NCBI GenBank assembly: GCA_963519845.1
Contig: CAUQNX010000006.1
Location: 111,754-175,753 of the forward strand
DNA length: 64,000 bases
DNA from: Moellerella sp963519845
Lineage (GTDB): Bacteria > Pseudomonadota > Gammaproteobacteria > Enterobacterales > Enterobacteriaceae
Direction of reading: 5' to 3'
The notes below the pieces were generated by a model. It had not been told where the DNA came from. It ran no database searches and saw only the letters and a program-made list of their open reading frames with translations. Both the position numbers and the translations under genes were made by a program. Shown piece by piece: positions 34,673 through 43,349 of the stretch. Each line of letters starts with the position of its first letter. Position 1 is the stretch's first letter.

Positions 34673-36952
34673 ATGACAGTCATTAATCACACGCTTGGTT
34701 TTCCACGTATCGGCTTGAAAAGAGAGCTAAAAAAAGCACAAGAGAGCTATTGGGCGGGGAAAATAAATCAGCAAGAATTAATTGAAACCGGGCGTGAATT
34801 ACGTGCTCGTCATTGGCAGCAACAAGCTAACGCGGGTGTTGATTTAATTCCAGTTGGTGATTTTGCTTGGTACGATCAGGTTCTAACGACCAGCTTATTG
34901 GTAGGAAATGTGCCGCCTCGTCACCAAAATAGTGATGGCAATATCGATCTTGATACACTCTTTCGTATCGCTCGTGGTCGTGCACCAACTGGTGAGCCAG
35001 CGGCAGCCTCGGAAATGACCAAGTGGTTTAATACTAATTACCACTATCTTGTGCCTGAATTTCAACTAGGCCAGAAATTTAAGCTATCTTGGACGCAACT
35101 GTTTGATGAAGTGGATGAAGCTTTGGCCTTGGGTCATAAGGTGAAACCCGTATTAATCGGGCCTGTGACCTATCTGTGGCTCGGCAAAGTTAAAGGTGAG
35201 GCGTTTGATCGTCTTAGTCTATTAAAGGAGCTACTACCTGTCTATCAGCAGATTTTGGCTAAGTTGGCTGAACGAGGCATTGAGTGGGTACAAATTGATG
35301 AGCCTGCGCTGGTTTTAGATTTACCCTTAGAGTGGCAAGAAGCCTATCAAGTCGCTTATAAGGCGCTGCAAGGTAAAAGTAAAATCTTGCTAACTACCTA
35401 TTTCGACAGTATTAATCATCATTTGTCGCTAATCAAATCATTGCCTGTGCAAGGGCTGCATATTGATTTAGTGGCGGGTCAAGATGATCTACAAACGATT
35501 GATCAGGCATTAGATAAAGATTGGGTTTTATCACTGGGATTAATCAATGGCCGTAACGTATGGCGTGCAGATCTGGGTGAAAAATTTGTGCAAGCGAAAC
35601 AGCTGCAAGGAAAACGTCCAATTTGGATTGGCACCTCTTGCTCCTTGCTGCATAGCCCAATTGATTTAAATGATGAAACGCGTTTAGACGAAGAAGTGAA
35701 AAGCTGGTTTGCCTTTGCGTTGCAAAAATGTGAAGAGCTGTCATTGTTAACTAGTGCGCTTAATGGTGTGAAAGGAGTGACAGCGGAAACCTTAGAAACA
35801 TATAGCGCACCGATTCGAGCTAGAAGAACCTCGACACGAGTTAATAATGCCGCTGTAGTAGCACGATTGGCGGCAATTAAAACCGGTGACGCAGAGCGCA
35901 CTAGTCCATATGCTGAGCGGGCTAAGCAGCAGCGCGCTAGATTTAATTTACCTTTATGGCCAACGACGACAATAGGTTCATTCCCACAAACCGCGGATAT
36001 TCGCACACTGCGTTTAGATTTTAAAAAGGGCAATGTAGATACCTCCTACTACCGTACTAGTATTAGTGAACATATTAAGCAGGCGATCAGAGAGCAGGAG
36101 CAACTGGATATCGATGTCTTAGTTCATGGCGAAGCTGAACGTAATGACATGGTCGAATATTTTGGTGAACATTTTGATGGTTATATATTCACCCAAAATG
36201 GTTGGGTACAAAGCTATGGCTCACGTTGCGTGAAACCACCGGTGATTATCGGCGATATTAGCCGCCCAGAAGCCATTACTGTTGAGTGGGCTAAGTATGC
36301 GCAGTCATTAACCGAAAAACCGGTCAAAGGCATGTTAACAGGCCCAGTAACCATTCTCTGTTGGTCATTCCCACGGGAAGATATCAGCCGCGAAACAATT
36401 GCCAAACAGATTGCATTAGCATTACGCGATGAAGTGGATGATTTACAGAAAGCGGGAATTGGTATTATCCAAATTGATGAGCCTGCGCTGCGTGAAGGAT
36501 TACCACTGCGTCAGGCTGAGTGGAAAAACTACTTAGATTGGGCTGTTGATGCCTTTAAACTGAGTGCCGCTATTGCCGACGATGAAACACAGATTCATAC
36601 TCATATGTGTTATTGCGAGTTCAATGACATTATGGACGCGATTGCAGCACTGGATGCCGACGTGATCACCATTGAGACCTCGCGTTCCGATATGGAGTTA
36701 TTGGAAACCTTTAAAACCTTCGATTACCCGAATGAAATTGGGCCGGGCGTCTATGATATTCACTCACCAAATGTGCCAAGCGTTGAATGGATTGTGGCTT
36801 TGCTGAGAAAGGCGGCGGATTGTATCCCAGTGGAACGTCTGTGGGTTAATCCAGATTGTGGTTTGAAAACACGTGGTTGGCCAGAAACGCGTCAAGCCTT
36901 GGCAAATATGGTTGAAGCCGCTAAGCAGTTGAGAGCAGAAACAGATGCCTAA
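34673..36952 (+). CDS. metE: Cobalamin-independent methionine synthase
   Basis: Transfers methyl from methyl-tetrahydrofolate (triglutamate) to homocysteine. 759 residues (E. coli 753). Two TIM-barrel halves; zinc ligands are in the C-terminal half: THMCYC (His, Cys), a Glu downstream, and the Cys in NPDCGLKTRGW. N-terminal HTLGFPRIGLKRELKKA is typical. Start ATG 34673 has AAGGGG about 7 nt upstream. Controlled by MetJ and MetR sites in the divergent region and followed by a strong terminator. Confidence 0.97.
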   Translation: MTVINHTLGFPRIGLKRELKKAQESYWAGKINQQELIETGRELRARHWQQQANAGVDLIPVGDFAWYDQVLTTSLLVGNVPPRHQNSDGNIDLDTLFRIARGRAPTGEPAAASEMTKWFNTNYHYLVPEFQLGQKFKLSWTQLFDEVDEALALGHKVKPVLIGPVTYLWLGKVKGEAFDRLSLLKELLPVYQQILAKLAERGIEWVQIDEPALVLDLPLEWQEAYQVAYKALQGKSKILLTTYFDSINHHLSLIKSLPVQGLHIDLVAGQDDLQTIDQALDKDWVLSLGLINGRNVWRADLGEKFVQAKQLQGKRPIWIGTSCSLLHSPIDLNDETRLDEEVKSWFAFALQKCEELSLLTSALNGVKGVTAETLETYSAPIRARRTSTRVNNAAVVARLAAIKTGDAERTSPYAERAKQQRARFNLPLWPTTTIGSFPQTADIRTLRLDFKKGNVDTSYYRTSISEHIKQAIREQEQLDIDVLVHGEAERNDMVEYFGEHFDGYIFTQNGWVQSYGSRCVKPPVIIGDISRPEAITVEWAKYAQSLTEKPVKGMLTGPVTILCWSFPREDISRETIAKQIALALRDEVDDLQKAGIGIIQIDEPALREGLPLRQAEWKNYLDWAVDAFKLSAAIADDETQIHTHMCYCEFNDIMDAIAALDADVITIETSRSDMELLETFKTFDYPNEIGPGVYDIHSPNVPSVEWIVALLRKAADCIPVERLWVNPDCGLKTRGWPETRQALANMVEAAKQLRAETDA

Positions 36953-37001
36953 TTATATGGATATGAATTAGATAAAATTGTGACTTCAATCGTTGTGAAT
37001 A

Positions 37002-37032
37002 AAAAAAAGATCCTTTAATAGGATCTTTTTTT
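37002..37032. terminator. metE intrinsic terminator
   Basis: AGATCCT (37008-37014) pairs with AGGATCT (37020-37026), preceded by an A-run and followed by TTTTTT; works on both strands and also faces yidB. Confidence 0.9.
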
Positions 37033-37157
37033 ATAGAAAGTTTTTGCGTGGGAAATAATGATTTTTATATTTTTATCCATCAATCTTTCATCATCATAAA
37101 GATAAGATGCTAAAGATTGCAAATCACTATTTTATATTAGCAATTTGCATAAATGCA

Positions 37158-37547
37158 TTATCCAAACAGCTTCTCTTTCAGCATATTCATGCCAACTGTG
37201 GCCAAATCAACGTCAGCTGGGATCTCACCATTGGGCGTGGCTTTATTAATCAGCTTAGGGAGATATTTAGCAATCAAAGCGCTGGTTTCGGTTAGATCAA
37301 AACCGACTTTATCAGCAAGTTGTTGAATACTGGCGGAGCTAAATATTTGGACTAGCTGATCAATGCTAATAGGGGCGTTATCTTGGTTGCTGATCCAAGA
37401 TTGAATAAGATCACCGAATCCCTGTTGATTAAATTTATCAACTAACCCCTGAATATTCCCCTGTTCCTCAACCCAAGTGATAACGGATTGAAACTGATTC
37501 ATTTTATCTCCAGCGGCTAGGGTAAGCAGCTGATCAAATAGGCCCAT
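37158..37547 (-). CDS. yidB: YidB-family protein (DUF937)
   Basis: 129 residues, similar to E. coli YidB (132 aa): N-terminal MGLFDQLL, central WVEEQGNIQGLVDKFNQQGFGDLI, C-terminal MLKEKLFG. Cytoplasmic, helical, no known function. Convergent with metE, separated by the metE terminator. Its location beside metE differs from E. coli. Confidence 0.85.
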   Translation of the reverse strand: MGLFDQLLTLAAGDKMNQFQSVITWVEEQGNIQGLVDKFNQQGFGDLIQSWISNQDNAPISIDQLVQIFSSASIQQLADKVGFDLTETSALIAKYLPKLINKATPNGEIPADVDLATVGMNMLKEKLFG

Positions 37548-37841
37548 TCGGACTCCTTAACAAACATAATAAATGACTCGAACAGTAGATGATGAGCCAG
37601 AGAGGGGGCTATTTTGAGCAATTTCATTCTAAGGTCAATAAAAACCGCATAAATTGATCTTTTGCTCATTGCTGAGCAGCTGCAACAGTGGCTTCTGCTT
37701 GTGATTCTTTGTCAAAATACAAGCTGCATCACAAAAATTTTAACATTTTTCTGTGAATCACTATTATTGATGTTAAGTTATAAATAATGATTAATATCAG
37801 TAAATTATAAGATATTAATTTATTTTTAAATATATTATCAG

Positions 37842-37857
37842 TGTGATTTGTGTCATG
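37842..37857 (+). promoter_or_regulatory. Candidate CRP site upstream of ltnD
   Basis: TGTGA (37842-37846), N6, TCATG: left half perfect, right half 3/5. It is centred about 75 bp before the ltnD start in the 376-nt gap (37548-37923). The same gap also holds GCTCA-TTGC-TGAGC (37664-37677) and a CACAAAAAT/ATTTTTCTGTG imperfect hairpin near 37730-37755. Catabolite control would suit the operon. Confidence 0.45.
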
Positions 37858-37923
37858 TGTTTGTTAATTTATCTGTGTAAGAATTAATCACAGTAACAAA
37901 GATTAACAACACTAGGGGTCATT

Positions 37924-38832
37924 ATGGGAAAAATAGTTAACCAGATTGGCGTCATTGGTCTTGGTTCCATGGGAATGGGGATTGCTAAATCTCTAATAAA
38001 AACACAATTGATAACCTATGGCTTTGACCTCAATAAACAAGCATGTGAAGAGCTGAAAACAGCCGGTGCAAAGGCAATCAGTAATAATGCGGCGGATTAT
38101 GCCAATGAGCTCGATGCATTATTATTGGTAGTCGTAAATGGTAAACAGGTTGAAAGTATTCTGTTTAATGGTGATTCGCCCTTAGTTGAAAAGCTACGTC
38201 CGGGAACCATTATTGTGCTTCATAGCACATTAGCTGCGGAACAGGCGAAGGCGATTGCACAGCGATTAGCCCTCTTTGAGCTCCCCTTATTAGATGCTCC
38301 TATTTCAGGAGGCGCTGTTAAAGCCGAGGCGGGAAAATTGACGGTGATGGCCTCAGGTGATCCTGAGCTATTCGAGCGTTTGGCGCCTGTTTTTGCTGCA
38401 ACTACCGAGCGTCTCTATCGTGTCGGTGATGAGATAGGTATGGGTTCAACAGTGAAAACCATCCATCAGCTATTGGCGGGTGTTCATATCGCCGTCGCTG
38501 CTGAAAGTATGGCGCTTGCAGCCAAAGCAGGTATCGATCTCGATCTTATGTATGAAATTGTCACTCATGCCGCGGGCAATTCATGGATGTTTGAAAACAG
38601 AATGCAACATGTTCTCGAGGGTGATTATTCGCCTAAATCTTCTGTCGATATTTTCGTTAAAGATCTTGGCTTAGTAATGGAAGCAGGAAAGGCGCTCAAT
38701 TTTCCACTCCCTTTGGCTTCAACCGCTCATCAGATGTTTATTGCCGCCAGCAACGAAGGATTGGGTTTGCAGGATGATAGCGCGGTGATCAAGACCTTTA
38801 AAGGCATCAAATTACCGGAGAAAAAATCATGA
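37924..38832 (+). CDS. ltnD: L-threonate dehydrogenase
   Basis: 302-residue beta-hydroxyacid dehydrogenase that oxidises L-threonate to 2-oxo-tetronate with NAD. Rossmann motif GLGSMG at 12-17; substrate motif DAPISGGAVKAEAG; catalytic lysine in TVKTIHQLLAG. Similar to E. coli YgbJ and H. influenzae HI1010. First gene of the four-carbon acid operon; AGGGG precedes ATG 37924. The stop overlaps the start of otnK by 4 nt (ATGA at 38829-38832). Confidence 0.9.
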   Translation: MGKIVNQIGVIGLGSMGMGIAKSLIKTQLITYGFDLNKQACEELKTAGAKAISNNAADYANELDALLLVVVNGKQVESILFNGDSPLVEKLRPGTIIVLHSTLAAEQAKAIAQRLALFELPLLDAPISGGAVKAEAGKLTVMASGDPELFERLAPVFAATTERLYRVGDEIGMGSTVKTIHQLLAGVHIAVAAESMALAAKAGIDLDLMYEIVTHAAGNSWMFENRMQHVLEGDYSPKSSVDIFVKDLGLVMEAGKALNFPLPLASTAHQMFIAASNEGLGLQDDSAVIKTFKGIKLPEKKS

Positions 38833-40106
38833 CAATTAAACTCGGTGTGATTGCCGATGACTTCACTGGCGCTACCGATATTGCCGGTTTTATGGTGCAG
38901 AATGGCTGGAAAGTGGTTCAACTCCTTAATGAGCCTGATAAAAACACCGCTGTACCTAAAGATGTCGATGCCATTGTGATTAGCTTGAAAAGTCGTTCTT
39001 GCCCTGTGGATGAAGCGATTAATGCTTCAGTTAACGCTTGTCATTGGTTAACCGAAATCGCGGGTTGTCAGCAGATATTTTTTAAATACTGTTCTACTTT
39101 CGATTCGACTGAAAAAGGCAATATTGGTCCTGTTACCGATGCACTTATGCAGGCGTTAGATACTGATCTTGCGTTAGTTTGTCCGGCTCTTCCGGTTAAT
39201 GGGCGCACTGTGGTGCATGGTCACTTATTTGTGAACGGCCAGCTATTAAATGAAAGCGGTATGCAGCACCATCCGGTTACGCCGATGACAGATGCTAATT
39301 TGATGCGCTTGATGGAAAAACAGTCTCAAGGTAAAGCGGGATTAGTGGATCTCTCTGCTGTGCGTCAAGGCGCTGAGAGCATTAACGCACAACTGAGCGA
39401 ATTAAAACAACAGGGCGCTCGCTATGCCGTGATCGATAGCATGACCATGGATGATTTACTGCCTATCGCAAAAGCCGTAAGCCGTATGCCGCTATTAACG
39501 GGTGGTTCTGGTTTGGGGGCAGCATTAGCCAGCGTTAACTCAGGCAGTGATTGGGGTAATGTGACCGCTCGCGGTGCAAAGCCATCGGCTAAAGGTCGTA
39601 AAACTATCATATTATCAGGCAGTTGTTCAGTAATGACCAACAAGCAAGTTCAGCTCTATCAGCAAACTGCGCCAGCCAAAATCCTCGATGTGGGTGAGTG
39701 TATTAATAATTCACATTACGCAGAAGAGTTGGCTGATTGGGTTATAGCCCAAAAAACGACGCACTTAGCGCCTTTATTGTATGCCACGCAATCGCCAGAA
39801 ATATTACAGCAAATTCAGCAGCGATATGGTGCAGCAATTGCTAGTGAAGCGGTCGAAAACGTCTTTGGCAAGGTGGTTATTTTGCTAAAAAACAGCGGCT
39901 TTAATACTTTTATCATCGCAGGTGGGGAAACATCAGGCAAAGTTGTTCAAAGCCTAGGTGCTCATCAGCTCAATATTGGTGCACCTATCACCCCAGGTGT
40001 TCCATGGGTGCAGGATCTAGCAAGTGGTGATTGGTTAGCGCTCAAATCTGGAAATTTTGGACAAGAGAACTTTTTCCAGTTTGCACAGGAGATGTTTTAT
40101 GAGTGA
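38829..40106 (+). CDS. otnK: 3-oxo-tetronate 4-kinase (DUF1537)
   Basis: 425 residues of the four-carbon acid sugar kinase family (formerly DUF1537). N-terminal LGVIADDFTGATDIAGFM and C-terminal GGETSGKVVQSLG nucleotide-binding motif are diagnostic. Phosphorylates 3-oxo-tetronate (from either L-threonate or D-erythronate) at C4. Overlaps ltnD by 4 nt and otnC by 8 nt, so translation is coupled. Confidence 0.92.
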   Translation: MTIKLGVIADDFTGATDIAGFMVQNGWKVVQLLNEPDKNTAVPKDVDAIVISLKSRSCPVDEAINASVNACHWLTEIAGCQQIFFKYCSTFDSTEKGNIGPVTDALMQALDTDLALVCPALPVNGRTVVHGHLFVNGQLLNESGMQHHPVTPMTDANLMRLMEKQSQGKAGLVDLSAVRQGAESINAQLSELKQQGARYAVIDSMTMDDLLPIAKAVSRMPLLTGGSGLGAALASVNSGSDWGNVTARGAKPSAKGRKTIILSGSCSVMTNKQVQLYQQTAPAKILDVGECINNSHYAEELADWVIAQKTTHLAPLLYATQSPEILQQIQQRYGAAIASEAVENVFGKVVILLKNSGFNTFIIAGGETSGKVVQSLGAHQLNIGAPITPGVPWVQDLASGDWLALKSGNFGQENFFQFAQEMFYE

Positions 40107-40740
40107 GGAAAAGGCGTTACGTCAGGAGATGACTGACTGGGCGCGTTCCATGTTTAATCGAGGCTATAGTAGTGGCGGCGCAGGTAATATTAGCGCACGA
40201 CTTTCTGATGGTTCGATTATTGTGACACCAACGAATTCAAGTTTTGGCGATCTCGATCCCGATAGATTAAGTAAATTAGATCCTCAAGGTCGTTGGATCG
40301 AGGGCGATAAACCAACGAAAGAAGTTTCAATGCATATGGCGATGTATCAGCAACGCCCTGACTGCCAAGCAGTGGTGCATCTACACTCACAGTGGTTGAC
40401 GGCACTCTCTTGTTTGCCCGATTTAGATATGAGCAATTGTTTACCGCCAATGACGCCTTATTACGTGATGCGCGTCGGTAAATTACCACTGATTGAGTAT
40501 TTACCACCCGGAGATGATCGTATAGGTGAGGAGATAGCTAAGTTAGCTGTTGATCATAATGCGGTACTGCTCTCGAATCATGGTCCTGTGGTTGGCGGCA
40601 AAACATTGAGACAAGCATTTTTTAATACTGAAGAGCTCGAAGATACCGCTCGTCTCTATTTAATGCTGTTGCCTCATGGTTTTAAAACATTAACCGATGA
40701 GCAAGTGCGAGATTTAGAAACTCGTTATCCGCGTCGTTGA
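40099..40740 (+). CDS. otnC: 3-oxo-tetronate 4-phosphate decarboxylase
   Basis: 213 residues, class II aldolase/adducin fold, yielding dihydroxyacetone phosphate. Metal-binding histidines in VVHLHS and NHGPVVGGKTL. Start ATG 40099 (MSEEKALRQEM) with AGGAG at 40087-40091; the frame open from 40057 lies within otnK and lacks family similarity. Overlaps the otnK 3' end by 8 nt. Confidence 0.9.
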   Translation: MSEEKALRQEMTDWARSMFNRGYSSGGAGNISARLSDGSIIVTPTNSSFGDLDPDRLSKLDPQGRWIEGDKPTKEVSMHMAMYQQRPDCQAVVHLHSQWLTALSCLPDLDMSNCLPPMTPYYVMRVGKLPLIEYLPPGDDRIGEEIAKLAVDHNAVLLSNHGPVVGGKTLRQAFFNTEELEDTARLYLMLLPHGFKTLTDEQVRDLETRYPRR

Positions 40741-40750
40741 GGAGATTAGA

Positions 40751-41530
40751 ATGGCTAAATTTGCAGCAAACCTCAGTATGATGTTTACCGAAGTGCCTTT
40801 TGTTGCCCGTTTTGAGCGCGCAGCACAAGCAGGTTTCAAAGGTGTTGAGTATCTGTTTCCTTATGAAGAAGAAGCTGAAGTATTAGCTGAACAACTTAAA
40901 AAACAGGGATTAACTCAGGTTCTATTTAATATGCCAGCAGGCAATTGGGCTGCTGGTGAGCGAGGCATGGCTTCGATCCCCGGTCGTGAGACTGAATTCG
41001 CTGAAGGTGTACAGAAAGCATTAAAATATGCTTTGGCGCTGGATTGTAAACAAGTACACGCCATGGCGGGGAAATTAGATCCAGCCTTTACAGCTGAGCA
41101 GCAAAGTGAATCTTTTATCAAAAATATTCAGTATGCGGCGGATATTATGGCTGAACATGGCATTCGCGTTTTAATTGAACCTATCAATACACGCGATATG
41201 CCGGGCTATTTTCTGACGACACAAAAGCAAGCCGAAGCCCTATTACCGAAAATTAATCGTCCGAATGTTTTTATTCAATTAGATCTTTACCATTGCCAAA
41301 TTATGGAGGGTGATCTTCTGCGTACGATTGAGCGTTTATCCGGTAAATTTAGCCATATTCAAATAGCTTCAGTACCAGAACGTCATGAGCCAGATAGCGG
41401 TGAAGTCAATTATCCTTGGATATTCGAACAGCTGGATAAGTTGGGATATGAGGGGTGGCTTGGATGTGAATATCATCCAGCAGGTCGCACTGAAGAAGGT
41501 TTGGATTGGTTTAAAAAAGCACAATTATAA
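40751..41530 (+). CDS. otnI: 2-oxo-tetronate isomerase
   Basis: 259 residues (E. coli YgbM/OtnI 258). Hydroxypyruvate-isomerase-like TIM barrel: N-terminal ANLSMMFTEVPF, EPINTRDMPGYFLTT with a metal-binding Glu, QLDLYHCQIMEGD. Interconverts 2-oxo- and 3-oxo-tetronate, joining the LtnD and DenD branches. AGGAG lies just upstream (TGAGGAGATT before ATG 40751). Confidence 0.92.
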   Translation: MAKFAANLSMMFTEVPFVARFERAAQAGFKGVEYLFPYEEEAEVLAEQLKKQGLTQVLFNMPAGNWAAGERGMASIPGRETEFAEGVQKALKYALALDCKQVHAMAGKLDPAFTAEQQSESFIKNIQYAADIMAEHGIRVLIEPINTRDMPGYFLTTQKQAEALLPKINRPNVFIQLDLYHCQIMEGDLLRTIERLSGKFSHIQIASVPERHEPDSGEVNYPWIFEQLDKLGYEGWLGCEYHPAGRTEEGLDWFKKAQL

Positions 41531-41542
41531 TTTGGAGATTTT

Positions 41543-42310
41543 ATGATCCCTTCAGAGCGCCGTGATTTTATTTATCGTTATGTCCATGAGTATCAGATCG
41601 TCTCTATTAATGATCTGGTGGAGTTGATGGACGTCTCTCATATGACGGTGCGTCGCGATATTCGCATGCTGGAGGAGGAAGGAAAAGTCGTTGGTGTGAG
41701 TGGCGGGGTTAAATTAAATGACGCCCTTCGCCAAGAGTTACCATGGCAAGAGAAAGCTCAGCTTCATCATCGTAGTAAACGTGAAATCAGTAAATTTGCC
41801 GCTTCGCTAGTTGAGGATGGGCAAGTTGTCTATCTGGATGCCGGAACGACAACCTTTGAAATTGCGCGTGAATTAGGTGAGCGTTTTAATCTGACCATAG
41901 TGACTAACGACTTTTCGATTATGCAGTATTTAATGAAAAAATCTCAACTTAATCTGTTCCATACCGGAGGACAAGTAGATCAGCGCAATCACTCCTGTGT
42001 CGGGAATACGGCTGCAATGATGCTACAAACACTGAATGTGGATATTGCCTTTATCAGTACCAGTTCTTGGGATCTGGTTCATGGTGTATCAACGCCTCAT
42101 GAAGGGAAGGTACAGATTAAACAAACGCTACTGGAAATAGCGAAACGCCGTGTTTTAGTTTCCGATAGTAGCAAATTTGGCAAGTACGGCATGTTCAGGG
42201 TATGCCGGTTAAATCAGCTGGATGACATTATTTGTGATAACCAATTACCTATAAATGATATTCAGCAATTAAAAGAACAAGACGTAAATATCCACATAAT
42301 AAATATATAA
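41543..42310 (+). CDS. DeoR-family transcriptional regulator (YgbI-like)
   Basis: 255 residues. N-terminal HTH with the DeoR signature (SINDLVELMDVSHMTVRRDI, about 18-38) and a C-terminal sugar-phosphate sensor domain with DAGTTTFEIAREL and the TNDFSIM loop. Embedded in the operon between otnI and denD, probably controlling the operon in response to a phosphorylated tetronate. GGAG lies 6 nt upstream of ATG 41543. Equivalent to the regulator adjoining ltnD/otnK in E. coli and H. influenzae, but here inside the operon and on the same strand. Confidence 0.87.
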   Translation: MIPSERRDFIYRYVHEYQIVSINDLVELMDVSHMTVRRDIRMLEEEGKVVGVSGGVKLNDALRQELPWQEKAQLHHRSKREISKFAASLVEDGQVVYLDAGTTTFEIARELGERFNLTIVTNDFSIMQYLMKKSQLNLFHTGGQVDQRNHSCVGNTAAMMLQTLNVDIAFISTSSWDLVHGVSTPHEGKVQIKQTLLEIAKRRVLVSDSSKFGKYGMFRVCRLNQLDDIICDNQLPINDIQQLKEQDVNIHIINI

Positions 42311-42379
42311 ACATATTAATAATAATTCATCTTACCGAAGATCAATAGCCTGCAAAAGGTTATTCATAGGAGATTTGCA

Positions 42380-43333
42380 ATGAAAGTAATCATCACTGGT
42401 GGCGCAGGTTTTCTGGGCCAACAGCTAGCTACTGCTTTGCTTAAAAACAGCCAGGGTTTTAAATTTGACCAACTTGTTTTAGCTGATATCCAATGTCCTC
42501 AATCGCCAATTGATGATGTTCGAGTTAGCTGTGTTGCCTTGGATCTGACCGAAGAGGGTGCTGCGGATAAACTGATTGATGCGCAAACAGATGTGGTTTT
42601 CCATTTAGCCGCCATCGTAAGTAGTCACGCGGAAAGTGACTTTGATTTGGGTATGAAAGTTAACTTTGAAGCGACGCGCAATTTGTTGGAAGCGGCAAAA
42701 GCCAAAAATCCGACAATCAAATTTATGTTTACTAGCTCCTTGGCAGTATTTGGTGGGCAATTACCAGAGGTGATTACCGATCTCTGTGTGGTTAACCCGC
42801 AATCTTCTTATGGTGCACAAAAAGCCATGTGTGAATTGATGGTGAACGACTATTCACGTAAAGGCTATGTCGATGGCCGTATCATGCGCCTACCCACTAT
42901 TAGTATTCGCCCAGGCAAACCTAATAAAGCGGCTTCATCTTTCGCTAGTGCCATTATTCGTGAACCCCTTCAGGGAATTGCAACAGTTTGTCCTGTTTCA
43001 CCTGATTTATCTCTATGGTTATCCAGCCCAGAGACAGTGATCCGTAACTTTATTCATGCAGTATCGATACCTGCTGAGAAATTTGGTTTATCACGTATTG
43101 TTAATCTGCCGGGTATCACTGTGACGGTGCAGGATATGATTGACGCATTAAGAGAAGTCGCAGGGCAACAAGCGGTTGATTTAATTAGTTTTGAACCAGA
43201 TGAAAGCATTAATCGTATCGTTGCGAGCTGGCCGGGTAAATTTGATATTAGCCGTGGCCTGAGTTTAGGCTTCCACGCTGATGGCTCATTTAGTGATGCA
43301 ATTCATTCATTTATCGCCAACCATAGCGAATAA
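42380..43333 (+). CDS. denD: D-erythronate dehydrogenase
   Basis: 317 residues, extended short-chain dehydrogenase: ITGGAGFLGQQL at 5-16 binds NAD, and YGAQKAM contains the catalytic Tyr-x3-Lys. Oxidises D-erythronate to 2-oxo-tetronate, giving the operon two entry dehydrogenases with opposite C3 stereochemistry. Similar to H. influenzae HI1014. AGGAG upstream of ATG 42380; 69-nt gap after the regulator. Confidence 0.88.
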   Translation: MKVIITGGAGFLGQQLATALLKNSQGFKFDQLVLADIQCPQSPIDDVRVSCVALDLTEEGAADKLIDAQTDVVFHLAAIVSSHAESDFDLGMKVNFEATRNLLEAAKAKNPTIKFMFTSSLAVFGGQLPEVITDLCVVNPQSSYGAQKAMCELMVNDYSRKGYVDGRIMRLPTISIRPGKPNKAASSFASAIIREPLQGIATVCPVSPDLSLWLSSPETVIRNFIHAVSIPAEKFGLSRIVNLPGITVTVQDMIDALREVAGQQAVDLISFEPDESINRIVASWPGKFDISRGLSLGFHADGSFSDAIHSFIANHSE

Positions 43334-43349
43334 ATATAAGGAATAATCC

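Noticed and set aside
35503..36033. 176-codon minus-strand open frame inside metE
   Set aside because: Antisense shadow of a highly conserved gene; no similarity or start signal.
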